A stretch of 64,000 nt of DNA, from positions 34,688,581 through 34,752,580 of the forward strand of contig OY294071.1 of the NCBI GenBank assembly GCA_958510875.1, in the 5' to 3' direction. The notes beneath the pieces were generated by a model. It was given only the letters and a program-made list of their open reading frames with translations, was not told the origin of the DNA and ran no database searches. The position numbers and the translations under genes are program-made. This DNA is from Endomychus coccineus. Its lineage: Eukaryota; Arthropoda; Insecta; Coleoptera; Endomychidae. Below, piece by piece: positions 22,124 to 32,479 of the stretch; the first letter of the stretch is position 1; the number at the start of each line of letters is the position of its first letter.

Positions 22124-24983
22124 ATGTAGAGAATCACATGATGTGATTCAGGCCTTCGCGATGACATCAAAAGCGGAGATAGTCCTAGTTAGCGAACCTA
22201 ATATTGAAATATCTGGCAATACAGGATGGTGGATAGATCTCAACAAAGGAGCCGCTATCAAAGTAAATAACAATTCTCTGGTGATTCAGAAATCGGGATC
22301 GGAGGACGGGTTCATCTGGATCGACGTCAAGGATCTTAGATTATACAGCGTATACTTTTCTCCGAACTCTCCCCTGGTAGAGCTGGAAATCGCACTATTG
22401 CGATTATCAAGACATATCAGGAGAGCGAAGAGAAAGGTATTAGTAGGAGGTGACTTTAACGCAAAGTCCATAGAATGGGGATCTCCAAGTACTGATCCAA
22501 GAGGTATCCTAGTAGGAGAGTGGATGGTTCAAAGCAACTTATCCCTAATTAACATCGGAGACACTCCCACATTCGAAAGAAAAAACTCCAAATCCATATT
22601 GGACCTCACATTCGCCTCCACAGATCTTGCCGCTTCGATATCGGAATGGGAAGTCCTAGACAAGGAAACTCTCAGTGACCATAAACTGATCTCATTCACC
22701 ATCAAGGGAATTACTCAACAACCGAACCATCTTGTCCGCACAGGGTGGAATGTTAACAAATTGGATAAGACAAAACTAATATCGTCATTGGAAACCTCTC
22801 TACCTTCTGTTAACAACTCGGTTGTTCTCATCAGATCCATGCAAAAAGCATGTAAGGCAATCGACCTAGGCACAGAAACTTCCGACCTGTATATTGGTGG
22901 TCCCAGGATATATCCGACCTAAGGAAAATCTGTATCGCCAAGAGAAGAACTTGGTCAAGAACTCAACATCAGACGGCGGCATTCCAATCCGTACACGAAG
23001 AGTATAAAGACTCTAAAAAGACCTTACGGAAAGAGATCAACCGCTCGAAAAGAGAATGCTGGAAGGCTCTCTGTCGAGAATTAGATGAGAATCCATGGGG
23101 TAATGCTTATAAAATAGCCACCAGGAGAATCCACGGCTCCCCAAGGTTGCATAACATTCCATACAATCTGGCGGAGGAAATCATAGATGAATTATTCCCA
23201 GTACACAGAGAGTTTCACCGACGGGACCTGCAAATTGCAAACGTCTCTCCTTTCACGAAACAAGAGCTACTTGACGCCTCAAAGAGACTCAGATCTAAGA
23301 GCGCCGCGGGCTTAGATCACGTCCCGGTGGAAATTGTTAAAATAGCAATTGGCGAATTTTCAGAAGAAATTCTGAAAGTTATGAATCTATCAGTGTCCTC
23401 AGGAGAATTCCCAATACTCTGGAAACAAGCTAAAATTGTTCTGATCAAGAAACCGAATAAACCCGAAGGCATTCCACCGTCATATAGACCAATATGTCTA
23501 CTAAATGTCTTAGGCAAAGTCTTAGAACATCTCATTCTGAAGAGACTTCAAAACTTCCTAGAAGAGAACTCTATCATCTCAGAAAGACAATTCGGCTTTC
23601 GAAAAGGCAATTCGACAACAGATGCGATAAACTTAATATTGGGTAAACTAACGAGTGTACTTAATGGACCACATCAAAAACGTAAGATTGGATGCATCAT
23701 TACCCTTGACATCAAGAACGCCTTCAACTCGGTTTCGTGGAAGAAAATTCTTGGGAAATTAGATGACATTGGTTTAGATGAAGACCTCAAGAAACTTATA
23801 GGAAGCTATCTTTCGAACAGATCAATCGAAAATACCTTCGACGAAACTTCATTACAAAGGTCAGTCAACAGTGGAGTGCCGCAAGGCTCCATTTTAGGCC
23901 CTACTCTTTGGAACATCCAATACAATGGAGTCCTGGAACTGGATTTACCAGAAGGTGTTTCAACAGCTGCATTTGCTGATGACCTTGCGGTCGTAGCTAT
24001 CGCAAGGAACCATAGGGAACTAGAGGAAAAAGTAAACAGCGCCATAAGGATTATTAATCACTGGCTAACCACAAATGGACTAACGCTGGCTGCTGATAAA
24101 ACAGAAGCAGTTATTAACATTTAAGGTTAAGGAGGCCACAATTATTCCTCAAAAGGCCATAAAATACTTGGGAATTTGGATGGACACGAAATTGTCTTTC
24201 AAGTCCCATTTAACGAAAACGATGGAAAAAACAACAAAGGTTGTCTCGGCGTTAAGCAATCTCATGCCTAACGTGGGAGGCCCATCAAGTAGCAAGAGAA
24301 AACTGATAAACTCAGTAGCTATATCTACGGCTCTCTATGCTATTCCTATATGGTCATCGATCCTCAGATTCAAATATTCTAGGAATATACTGAATTCGAT
24401 GGGTCGTAAGCTGAATCTGAGAATATGTAGTGCCTATCGCACTACATCCAGTGAAGCGGTAGAGGTTTTAGCTGATTCTCCACCAATTCATCTAATTGCC
24501 CAGGAGCGCAGAGAAACGTATGAAGGAATCCCGAAAAACATCGCGAGAGAAAACTTGTTGAACAGATGGCAAACAAGATGGGACAATACTCCTAAGGCTT
24601 CTCATACCAAGACCTTGATCCCTAATATCAGAAAGTGGATCATGAGAAAACATGGACAAGTGGACTATTACATCACCCAAGTCCTATCAGGCCACGGATG
24701 CTTCAGAGAATACTTGCACCGATTCAAACTGTCAGAAGACAACAGATGCGTCTATTGCGGAATGCAAGACTCTCCACATCATACTATCATGATATGTCCC
24801 AGATGGGAATTAGAGAGACGTAGGATTCTGGACTTTCACGTTACAGTAATCGATCTGAAATCCATGGTCGACATTATGCTAGATAATGAAGAAGCATGGA
24901 TTAAATTTGGAAACCTGATAAAGAGTATAAACATCAAGAAAGAACAGGAGGAACAGGAGGAAATCCCCATACCCCATGGATAA
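22095..24983 (+). pseudogene. R1-type ORF2: endonuclease, reverse transcriptase, zinc finger (two frameshifts)
   Basis: From the ATG at 22095, an APE-type endonuclease occupies residues 1-200: VNVNR (6-10), SEPN (33-36), GDFNAKS (119-125), ILDLTFAS (168-175), SDH (194-196). It nicks the target DNA. A frameshift at about 22885-22900 moves to the next frame (WWSQDISDLRKICIAKRR onward). The reverse transcriptase has SAAGLDHVPVEIVK, YRPICLLNV, RQFGFRKGNSTTDAI, GVPQGSILGP and the catalytic FADD at 23972-23983. A second shift at about 24110-24125 restores the first frame. The thumb begins at KYLGIWMDTKLSF and the CX2C...HH...C zinc finger is at 24747-24800 (CVYCGMQDSPHHTIMICP). All catalytic residues I can check are intact. 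Only the two shifts break it. Stop at about 24983. Confidence 0.9.
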
Positions 24984-25253
24984 AGAGATACGCATCAAGT
25001 ACACAAACCTCATAAGAAGGATCATAAAGATCAAAGAAGAGGAACAACACGAGTACGAATAGACCAACATACTATGATGAAGACGTACTAAGAAACTTCT
25101 GGGCTAAGTTCCATTCCGACGATGGACAGGTCACCTGTCCTAGGGTGATAAAAAGCTAGAAACAACAATGAGAAAACATAGACAAGACAATCCATATTCT
25201 GAAGTAATGCGAAAAGCGGTCCCGGGATATGGATGAAGAAAGGAGAGGTTTTA

Positions 25254-25284
25254 GCAGGTATGCTCATTCGTGAGTGAGTCCTGC
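25254..25284 (+). promoter_or_regulatory. Conserved 3'-UTR hairpin of the R1-type LINE
   Basis: GCAGG (25254-25258) pairs with CCTGC (25280-25284), preceded by TTTTA and followed by ACTA. Inside it CTCA-TTCG-TGAG makes a second stem with a TTCG loop. The neighbouring element at 21306-21322 has GTCGG/CCGAC at the same place, so two pairs differ compensatorily. Such 3'-UTR stems are known to be recognised by reverse transcriptase in related elements; this role is inferred here. Confidence 0.6.
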
Positions 25285-25344
25285 ACTACCAAATAGTGAT
25301 AGATCTAAAGCTATTGGTGTGCATCAAGCATTTCCTCTCCACAG

Positions 25345-25402
25345 AAAAAAAAAAAAAGTTTAGGTTAGGACGGCTAGGTTGTTAGCCTAGCTTAGGTTAG
25401 GT
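25345..25402 (+). repeat. Poly(A) tail followed by TTAGG repeats
   Basis: Thirteen A residues end the R1-type LINE, followed by TTTAGGTTAGG and further scattered TTAGG units to about 25402. Confidence 0.85.
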
Positions 25403-25429
25403 CAGTATGTCGTAGGTTTGAGTTGAATT

Positions 25430-27325
25430 ATGCACTGACATTCTCTTAACGACCCCTAAACTAAAGCGACCACCGCTGTCAGGTATTTCTGCGAGCAGAG
25501 CCCTCGGACAACAGATATTCACTTATATTACAGATATACTACCGTGACAATAGTTATTCTATTATATAAGTGATGAAAACTGTAATAAAATTGTTTTATT
25601 TCATCAACATGATAAATTATCACATAGTAAAGGCTTTCACAATTGATTTTAAAATTGTTAAGCTGTGTTTTATTGCTCGATAATTTAGTTTGATACAACG
25701 ACTAAGCTACGTTGATTGTAGGTCTCCCAAAATTTGAACTAAATGCAGAATGGCATTACCTATTTAGACGAATAATATATTGTTTAGTCTCGCATGTATT
25801 ATAAAATGACAGGTAGGTAAAGCTCAATATCGCATGTTGTGGCTTGTATATGAAACCACTAGAATTTAATCGATAAATCTGAGCCTGTATTCCCCAGTTC
25901 AAAAGATAAAACAAATAGAGAGATTCTAAAATTGTGTTTTCCTTAATAGTTCCCACACTTAGATGGAAGTGTGTCGATTTCACGGATGGAAAAGAACACA
26001 AGTGATTGATTGCTTTCGAGTTCCGATTGGTCGTGAGAACATTTATTTAACTTTGCTTTCATTAATCAAGTTTTGTACAGATTATAATTTTCGAAATATT
26101 TTACAATTCAAAAATATTATATTTTCGTTAGCAATGCAAAGTTTGACAAAAAGTCGATAAATACTCAATTAGTGAAATCGTGCCGTTTTGCTAACAAAAC
26201 AACAATTATATTCTTTTTAGACATTCGCACAACCACCATTTCCTACACCAATGTTAAATCATATCTCAAAACGGCGTAATTCAAAATGTGAGATGAAAAA
26301 CTTGCCATGAATTATTCAAAATGTGGTGTTGGTTACTTTTATACTGAGATTACTGAGATATTAGTCGGATCTTCTTATAGTAGTATGGATAGAGAATCTG
26401 TAGCCTTAATTTCCTGGTAATCTTTGATGATGCCTACTTTGTTGAGATGTATATAACTAATATTGATTTTAGTGTTTGTGTATATCTATTGTGTTGCATG
26501 TTCCATGCTCAAACAGTACAACATGTGGAAAGATACACATACTGGGTGGAATAATCTACAATAATGACGTGAATAGATTCGTCAAAAGTTGATATTAAGT
26601 TTGAATTAGACCATAATGTTGTACTTTACAAGGAAATAGAGCATAATAGCAATTTCATGATAATTAATCAGAATACAAAGGCGATTAGAATCAAGCAGCC
26701 ATATACAAACAAAATACTAATTAATATATTAGTACATTGTGCCTCATTCATAATACCCCATTAGCAATTACCGTTCTATATATGCTGTCAAGATTGAGCA
26801 ATTTCATGTAACCCGAAAGGCATGAACTGAATAGTTTCACTAATAAAGCTTTCACACAGATATTGAGGAAAGAGGAAAAAACCTCAAATTGCCAGTATGC
26901 ATCTTGTCATTTCATTTGGGGTCGAGTTTTCATTACTTGATCCAATTTGCAGCTACTGATTTTTTACGATACAAAGACACTTATGTTTATTAATTTTGTA
27001 TACACATTGTAACTGCTCGATCCATGGTTGGTGTGAACTGGGATGAGCAAAATTCACAATGAATCATTTCAATTGGATGGATTCGAATCGCAATGTGATA
27101 ACTTGATTCGATTAATGAATGGTTTCCTTTTACCGACGTATCGAATTCAAGTCGATTATTCAAGAACGGTTTGAAACAACTTTGAAAATTACTTTTATTT
27201 ATTTATAGGCACAAGCATAAGTTTCGGGAAGCAAAATAGTTCATTACTTTATAATCATAATTGCACAATACGCAATTGACTCCGATTGTGTGGCGTCACA
27301 TTATAACCTTTCAATGTCGTAGATT
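25430..27325. other. No gene recognised
   Basis: About 1.9 kb of AT-rich DNA after the telomeric-repeat block. Short open frames at 25756-26160 have no motif. Confidence 0.4.
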
Positions 27326-27845
27326 GAAGTCTCACCTTTGCCAAAATCCTTACTTGATAGAGGAGATTGAAGCAGCGAAACTCTCGCCCTACTGCCACCA
27401 GGTGGGTTCGTATGGTTCACAGACGGGACTAAGGTGGGTTAGGCTTCTGGAGCGGGAGTGTACCTAAAAAGACCAAAGGTCACTATCTCAGTATATCAGT
27501 GACGCTATGCGGTTACTGCACGGTTTTTCAGGCCGAGGTCTACGCAATATTGACTTGCGCCATGGCCGGTCAGCCCTGGGAGCTCTCAAGTCACCTAGAG
27601 TCCCATCAAGGCTTGTCAAAGAATGCAGGGATATACTGGCCAAGCCAAGAGAAATAAAGTTCAACTTATCTGGGTCCCTGGACACACTGGAAATGGAATT
27701 GCCGATTTCTTGGGCAGGCGGGAGTCGAAATGTTGGAATGCTCTGCTTCGACATCTCTCAGGTACCGTTACTTTGATGAAGCAAAACTACTCCCAGAAGA
27801 ACTTATGGAAGCCAGCGTTAGCAATATTTTGGATTTCTGGCCAAC
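27326..27845 (+). pseudogene. LINE-B RNase H domain fragment
   Basis: Near 27340 the frame reads EEIEAAKLSPYC, then WFTDGTKVG near 27415, FQAEVYAIL near 27525-27550, VQLIWVPGHTGNGIADFLGR at about 27660-27720, and AKLLPEELMEASVSNILDFW to 27842. TDG, AEVYA and WVPGHTGN.IAD are the three acidic and His motifs of the RNase H domain found behind the reverse transcriptase in I/R1/Jockey-group LINEs. Several frame changes occur. Related copies are at 2700-2945, 42285 and 43850. Confidence 0.8.
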
Positions 27846-27992
27846 CAAGTTAGTGACAAGACAGATCCCTGTGGAACACCAGCGTTGATAGCCATTTTAT
27901 CGGAGGATACTCCAACAATCACCAAGTGGAGTGATTTATTGTAGAGAAAACTCGATAGTAAGCGAAAAAGTTGAGAACCATATGACGGAAGT
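27846..27992 (-). pseudogene. LINE-A fragment inserted or joined in inverted orientation
   Basis: The minus frame reads FRHMVLNFFAYYRVFS, then GVSSDKMAINAGVPQGSVL, the palm entry of the LINE-A reverse transcriptase. It is flanked on both sides by LINE-B tail sequence (27776-27842 and 27992-28067). Its junction with LINE-B at about 27990 is the same as that near 2940. Confidence 0.7.
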
Positions 27993-28210
27993 TATTTCGG
28001 CGAAGCAAAGCTACTTCCGAAGAGACGTATGGAAGCCAGGATCAGCAAAATTTTCGGTTTCTACTGAACCACAAACCTGCTAGAATAGAATAAGCTCGTG
28101 ACCACGGGGTGCACAATGGGCCCAGCTAAGTGGCCTAAGCATATCTGAGGGCTAAGCCCCCTCGCTTTAATTGGTGGTGATGCTGATAGTGATGATCAGC
28201 TGAAAATCAT
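27993..28210 (+). mobile_element. LINE-B 3' end, second copy in tandem
   Basis: Starts FGEAKLLPKRRMEARISKIF in an interrupted frame, then a UTR with a ACGGGGTGCACAATGGGCCC block also seen in altered form at 42885 and 45060. It ends in a (GAT)n-like tail near 28180-28200. Confidence 0.65.
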
Positions 28211-29179
28211 GTGAATGAGGATATATCTGAAAACATCCTATGATTGAGTTATATCACAATGTCGATTCAAAATATTCCGATTGTTATAGTGGCATTTTGT
28301 TAGTAATGAAGATTTGTTGAAGAATTATATAAAACCAGTAACCATGTCAAATGATTTGCTAAGAGTAGATTTGCCACGCATACTATTTATCTATTCTCCG
28401 AGTGGCAACACAATTCTAGTTATACATTAACTCTTCTCCACACACATATTATGTTGAAGAATATATTATTCATAAATTAGATAATCGTTCGGGGAGTAAA
28501 TATTCTTGGTAGAGTTTGCGTCAAAGCATAACAACTGATAGTTGACTCAAAACACTATTTCATCTTCAAACCATTTTTTCGGAGGCTGTTTCATCTGGAT
28601 TTATTATATTTTGCACCAACCTATTTTACATTTGTTCTGTACATGAGGAACAGAATTGTTTGGAATATCATAATTTGAAGATTAGGGGCGAGAAAGTTTC
28701 CAGATGAAAGCAAAAAAAGCGAAATCATTGCCGCATCTAGGAAACGGTTATTTGAAAAGTTTGTTGAAACATCAACAAATTTGGAATGTAGAGATCGAGC
28801 CAATAATTCAATTATTTTCTGATAATTCAATATTACACTGAACGCTCGTTCAAAATCGTTCTTCATTAACTTCATTAATTACACTTGAAACTTCGGGTTA
28901 CCTCTCTCAATAACCAAGATCAATTATTTAGCATTCATGTTCACATTGGTAGAGCTTTCAGATCGTAAATTGATATTTGCAATAAGATTTACATTGAAAA
29001 TTTAGGAAGCTAATTTGTTTTGAAGGTGTATTCATGATAGAAGAATGAGATATTAATTCAAAAATTTCTTGAGAGTAATGAATTTTTCGGAGAGTTGATT
29101 TAGAAACACTATTCTTGACGATACAGTTCAAGATAGAATCTGCCGACAAATGTTTTAAAATTATTGCATTGAATGGTGA
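28211..29179. other. No gene recognised
   Basis: AT-rich DNA up to the foldback element. A minus frame at 28621-28875 has no recognisable motif. Confidence 0.4.
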
Positions 29180-29182
29180 CTA

Positions 29183-30507
29183 TAGTCGAGGAAATAAAGC
29201 ACTTAAATATGCCAAACCTTCCAAACTTGGCGCAATTGGATGGAAAAAATTTATTGCATTTCTACAGCCAAAAAATGCATTTTTCTGAGTGCACTTTTTG
29301 AGGTGAATAAAAAAAACGGACTCGAATTGGCTTCTGGGGGTTTTTGGAGTCGCTGAACACGAATATGCTATCAAGAAAATTTCCTGAGGTCTCCTTGAAC
29401 CTCCTCCGGGGTATCCGGGCGTCCTGACGCTCTAGATATCAATGAAATTAACTGAAAAATTATTTTTAATGTTTGTTAACTATTCAAGAGATGATATAAA
29501 AGTTGCTAGTGATTATTACAACGTGAAAAAACTCTTCTGCAATACCTGGTGGTACCCTGAGACCGGGCAACGACGACATCTCCTAGGAATTTGTTAATTT
29601 TTCTTCATAAAGTCGCCGGTCATGACTATGACACTCAGAATGTTCTGCAAATTACCTGGGGGTATTTCCGGGTCTCTGTGTATCTACGTCTCCTTTTAGG
29701 AATTTGTTCTTTTTCTTCGTAAACTGTAACGAATTCTGGCTCTCGGAGGTTTTCAAAGTCGCCGATCACGACTATGAAACTCACAATGTTCTGCAAATTA
29801 CCTGGGGGTGTTTCCGGGTCTCTGTGTATCTACCTCATCTTCTAGGCATGAACTCTCTGAGTATCATAATCGTGATCGGCGACTTCGGAAACCCCCGAGA
29901 GCCAGAATTTGTTACTTTTTATGAAGAAAAGTTAACAAATTCCTAGAAGATGACGTAGATACACAGGGCTCCAGAGACACGGAAATACCTACAGGTAATT
30001 TGCAGAACATTGTGAGTGTCATGGTCGTGATCGGCGACTTTGAAACCCCCGAAAGCCAGAAGATGACGTGTCTCAGGGTACCACCAGGTATTGTAGAAGA
30101 GTTTTTTCACGTCGTATTCATCACTATCAACCTTTAGATCACCTCTTGAACAGTTAACAAACATTATAAATAATTTTTTAATTAATTTCATCGATATCTG
30201 GGACGTCAGGAAGCTCGACTACCCCGGGGGAGGTCCAAGGGGACCTAAGGGAATTTTCTTGATAGCATATCAGTGTTCAGCGACCCCAAAAACCCCCGAG
30301 AAACCAATTTGAGTGCGTTTTTTTTATTCACCTCAAAAAGTGCACTCAGAAAAATGCATTTTTTGGCTGTAGAAATGCAATAAAATTTTTCCGCAGAAAA
30401 AAAAATACCAGATAAATTTCTAATTCTGAATCGAATGCAGAAAACCGCATCTCAATCCATCCAGCTGCGCCGAGTTTGGAATGTGGAATGCTTTATTTCC
30501 TCGACTA
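29183..30507. mobile_element. 1.3 kb foldback (long inverted repeat) element
   Basis: Nearly the whole segment is a palindrome centred near 29845. The ends are TAGTCGAGGAAATAAAGCA and its complement, flanked by CTA at 29180-29182 and 30508-30510, a candidate 3-bp target duplication. Inner landmarks mirror each other: a block with GTGCACTTTTTGAGGTGAAT (29296 versus 30330), AAATTACCTGGGGGT or its complement, and TTCTAGG. Each arm also holds two direct copies of a segment of about 110 bp with CACGACTATGA and TTTCCGGGTCTCTGTGTAT. No protein is encoded. The structure fits a non-autonomous foldback or giant MITE. Confidence 0.8.
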
Positions 30508-30689
30508 CTATTAGCAATCAGAATTACAAAAGATTATATAAGCTAATGAGCTGGCTTATGAATCGGGTGGTATGGTTTTCAAAAGTGGCAACCCTCTTAG
30601 TCTTCCTTCAGATCGCTTTACACCTTCTTGCATTTAAGAGTGCGTTGGAATGACTTTCTAGTTTATTGTGGTGTTTAATACTTTTATAT

Positions 30690-31245
30690 TTTATGACGTC
30701 CTTGATGTATGGTAGTTTCATGTGAAAACCGTTTCACAAAAACTTAATTTTATATTCCATACCAAGAGCTACTTTACATCCCAACAGCTCCTCATTATCA
30801 TCCCCAACCGCATATTTGACCTGTCCTGGAATACTGTTCACATGCTTGCAGTTCGGATCCCAAACATACGCTGAAACTTTTGGATACTATTCAGAAGAGG
30901 GTTGTTCGTTTCATTGATGATGTAACACTTACGAGTTAATTAACCTCTCTAGAACATCGTAGAAGAGTGGATATCTCCCTTTTCTATAGATATTTACATG
31001 GCCGGTGTACATCAGAAATCTCGTCTGTTGTTCCACCATGAGAGATTCCAGATAAGCGGACTAGATGACATTTGAGCCAGCGATGAAATGTTGGGAAAGG
31101 TTGGCATTCGAATTTTTCTTGATGGTTTGGAGGTTATAGACCTCACTAGGTTCCACAGCTTCGCTTTACGATAGAAAAATGAAGTTTGGTAGTAAGAAGT
31201 TCGGCAGGTCTCGAGCTTGACAATGAAGGGATGACTAGTTTGAGC
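30690..31245. pseudogene. LINE-A fragment with its 3' part inverted
   Basis: 30690-31080 reads on the plus strand as the LINE-A thumb (KTVSQKLNFIF, SYFTSQQLL). 31240-31090 reads on the minus strand as the LINE-A C-terminus: AQTSHPFIVKLETCRTSYYQ, then TSFFYRKAKLWN. In other copies these parts are collinear. The next element on the plus strand, a PLE, starts at the right boundary. Confidence 0.75.
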
Positions 31246-31249
31246 TAGT

Positions 31250-31918
31250 ATGGTAAAGAATATTTTGTTTAATACTTCGTCTGTCCCAGAATTGTTAACA
31301 GTGGTGAACTCTTCACAAAATGTCATTGATGGCAGTGCAGTTAATATTGAACCAGATCATATTACATTCACATATTTACCTTATATTAAGGAGATCACTC
31401 CTAAATTATCCAGAATTTTTCATAATCTCTCAAATTTTAAAATAGCAAATAGAACAGTTTTAACGATAAAAACCTTACATAGTAAATTAAAAGATAAAAC
31501 TCCTCTAGCTTCACAAACGAATGTTGTTTATAATATTCCTTGTCTTAACTGTGATATGAAGTATGTTGGACAAACCGCACGAACCTTAAGTGCCAGAATC
31601 ACTTCTCATAAAAGCGATTGTAGATTACATCCTGAAAGATGTGCTTTGGCTGAACATGTTAATAATTTTGACCATTGTATGAATTTTGAATCAGTGAAGG
31701 TTTTAGCTAGTGAGACCCTCTCAAATAAAAGATCCTTTTTAGAAATGGCACACATTTTTGAAGAAAAGAATTGCATAAATAAAAAAACAGACATTAACCA
31801 TTTGAGTGAAATTTACTCTTATTTATTGACCTTAGACATAAATTTATCAAATAATAACGTTGACAGGAATAATAGAATATCCAATCAAAGCATAGATGAT
31901 GACATCCTCCTTAATTAA
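31250..31918 (+). CDS. Penelope-like element PLE-2, C-terminal 222 codons with GIY-YIG endonuclease
   Basis: A single unbroken frame. Residues 40-85 (FTYLPYIKEITPKLSRIF and following) are the conserved post-RT linker of PLEs. Residues 95-145 form the GIY-YIG nuclease: VVYNIPCLNCDMKYVGQTAR, then LSARITSHKSD. Residues 125-150 continue with CALAEHVNNFDHCMNFES, matching the family's LAEH...H motif. The reverse transcriptase half is missing, so the fragment could not transpose by itself. The open frame implies a young or late-truncated copy. It ends with a stop at 31916. It differs from PLE-1 and from the element at 52667. Confidence 0.85.
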   Translation: MVKNILFNTSSVPELLTVVNSSQNVIDGSAVNIEPDHITFTYLPYIKEITPKLSRIFHNLSNFKIANRTVLTIKTLHSKLKDKTPLASQTNVVYNIPCLNCDMKYVGQTARTLSARITSHKSDCRLHPERCALAEHVNNFDHCMNFESVKVLASETLSNKRSFLEMAHIFEEKNCINKKTDINHLSEIYSYLLTLDINLSNNNVDRNNRISNQSIDDDILLN

Positions 31919-31974
31919 TTGCATTGTTCTTGATGCATTGTTCAGTGTGACGTGTCACCTGTGCAATCTACCAG

Positions 31975-32110
31975 CACGAGAACACGGATCGCTACCAGAC
32001 CAATACAATACAAGAAAGGGAACTGAGTATGTAATTCCATACCCTCGAACCTCTGTCTCACAGCAAGGATCAACTACATGTGTCTCAGAATCTATAATCA
32101 TATACCTCAG
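31975..32110 (+). pseudogene. Short LINE C-terminal fragment
   Basis: Reads DQYNTRKGTEYVIPYPR, resembling the YNTRxxxxxxIP block near the C-terminus of LINE-D (YNTRNKKYMIPIEKM). About 40 codons only. Weak. Confidence 0.35.
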
Positions 32111-32479
32111 AGTATAAAGTAGGAGAAAACGGGTAGTTTTGGCACAAAGCCTTCTAAGTTACTCTTATCTCATACCATCTATAACCTGGACGAATTGTTC
32201 AACTACGATTGGAGTAAAGTAGTGCAATAAATTGACTCATATATATGTGGGTGAAGTGATATTTTGTAGGTTTTTGCTTTTATTATGTATATTTACGTTA
32301 TTTCTTCCTTTTGAAGTTTCTATTTCTGTATTTGACAAGCTTACACATGTTTTCATGTATATTGAGTTCAAATAAATCGCTGGATAACACGATGTTCTAT
32401 GGACATTATAGTTGACTCGTTTAGTAAAGGAATAAACTGGGAGTTTGGTCAGTACGTTGCCCATATGCCCAAGGGGTTA

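Larger units (their letters stand above)
21501..25357 (+). mobile_element. R1-type LINE inserted in TTAGG repeats, nearly full length
   Basis: Begins immediately after the TTAGG array with a GC-richer 5' UTR and has only the end of ORF1. It encodes a long ORF2 (endonuclease, reverse transcriptase, zinc finger), carries a structured 3' UTR, and ends in 13 A at 25345-25357. TTAGG repeats resume at 25359. The bracket of telomeric repeats is the arrangement known for the TRAS and SART families of the R1 clade, which insert into TTAGG arrays. The protein signature (LQVNVNRCR at the start of the endonuclease) also points to that clade. Nucleotide composition is visibly less AT-rich than the neighbours. 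Confidence 0.85.

Noticed and set aside
21395..25402. TTAGG repeats as an active telomere
   Set aside because: Arrays are short, degenerate and surrounded by unrelated DNA on both sides, so they are interstitial.
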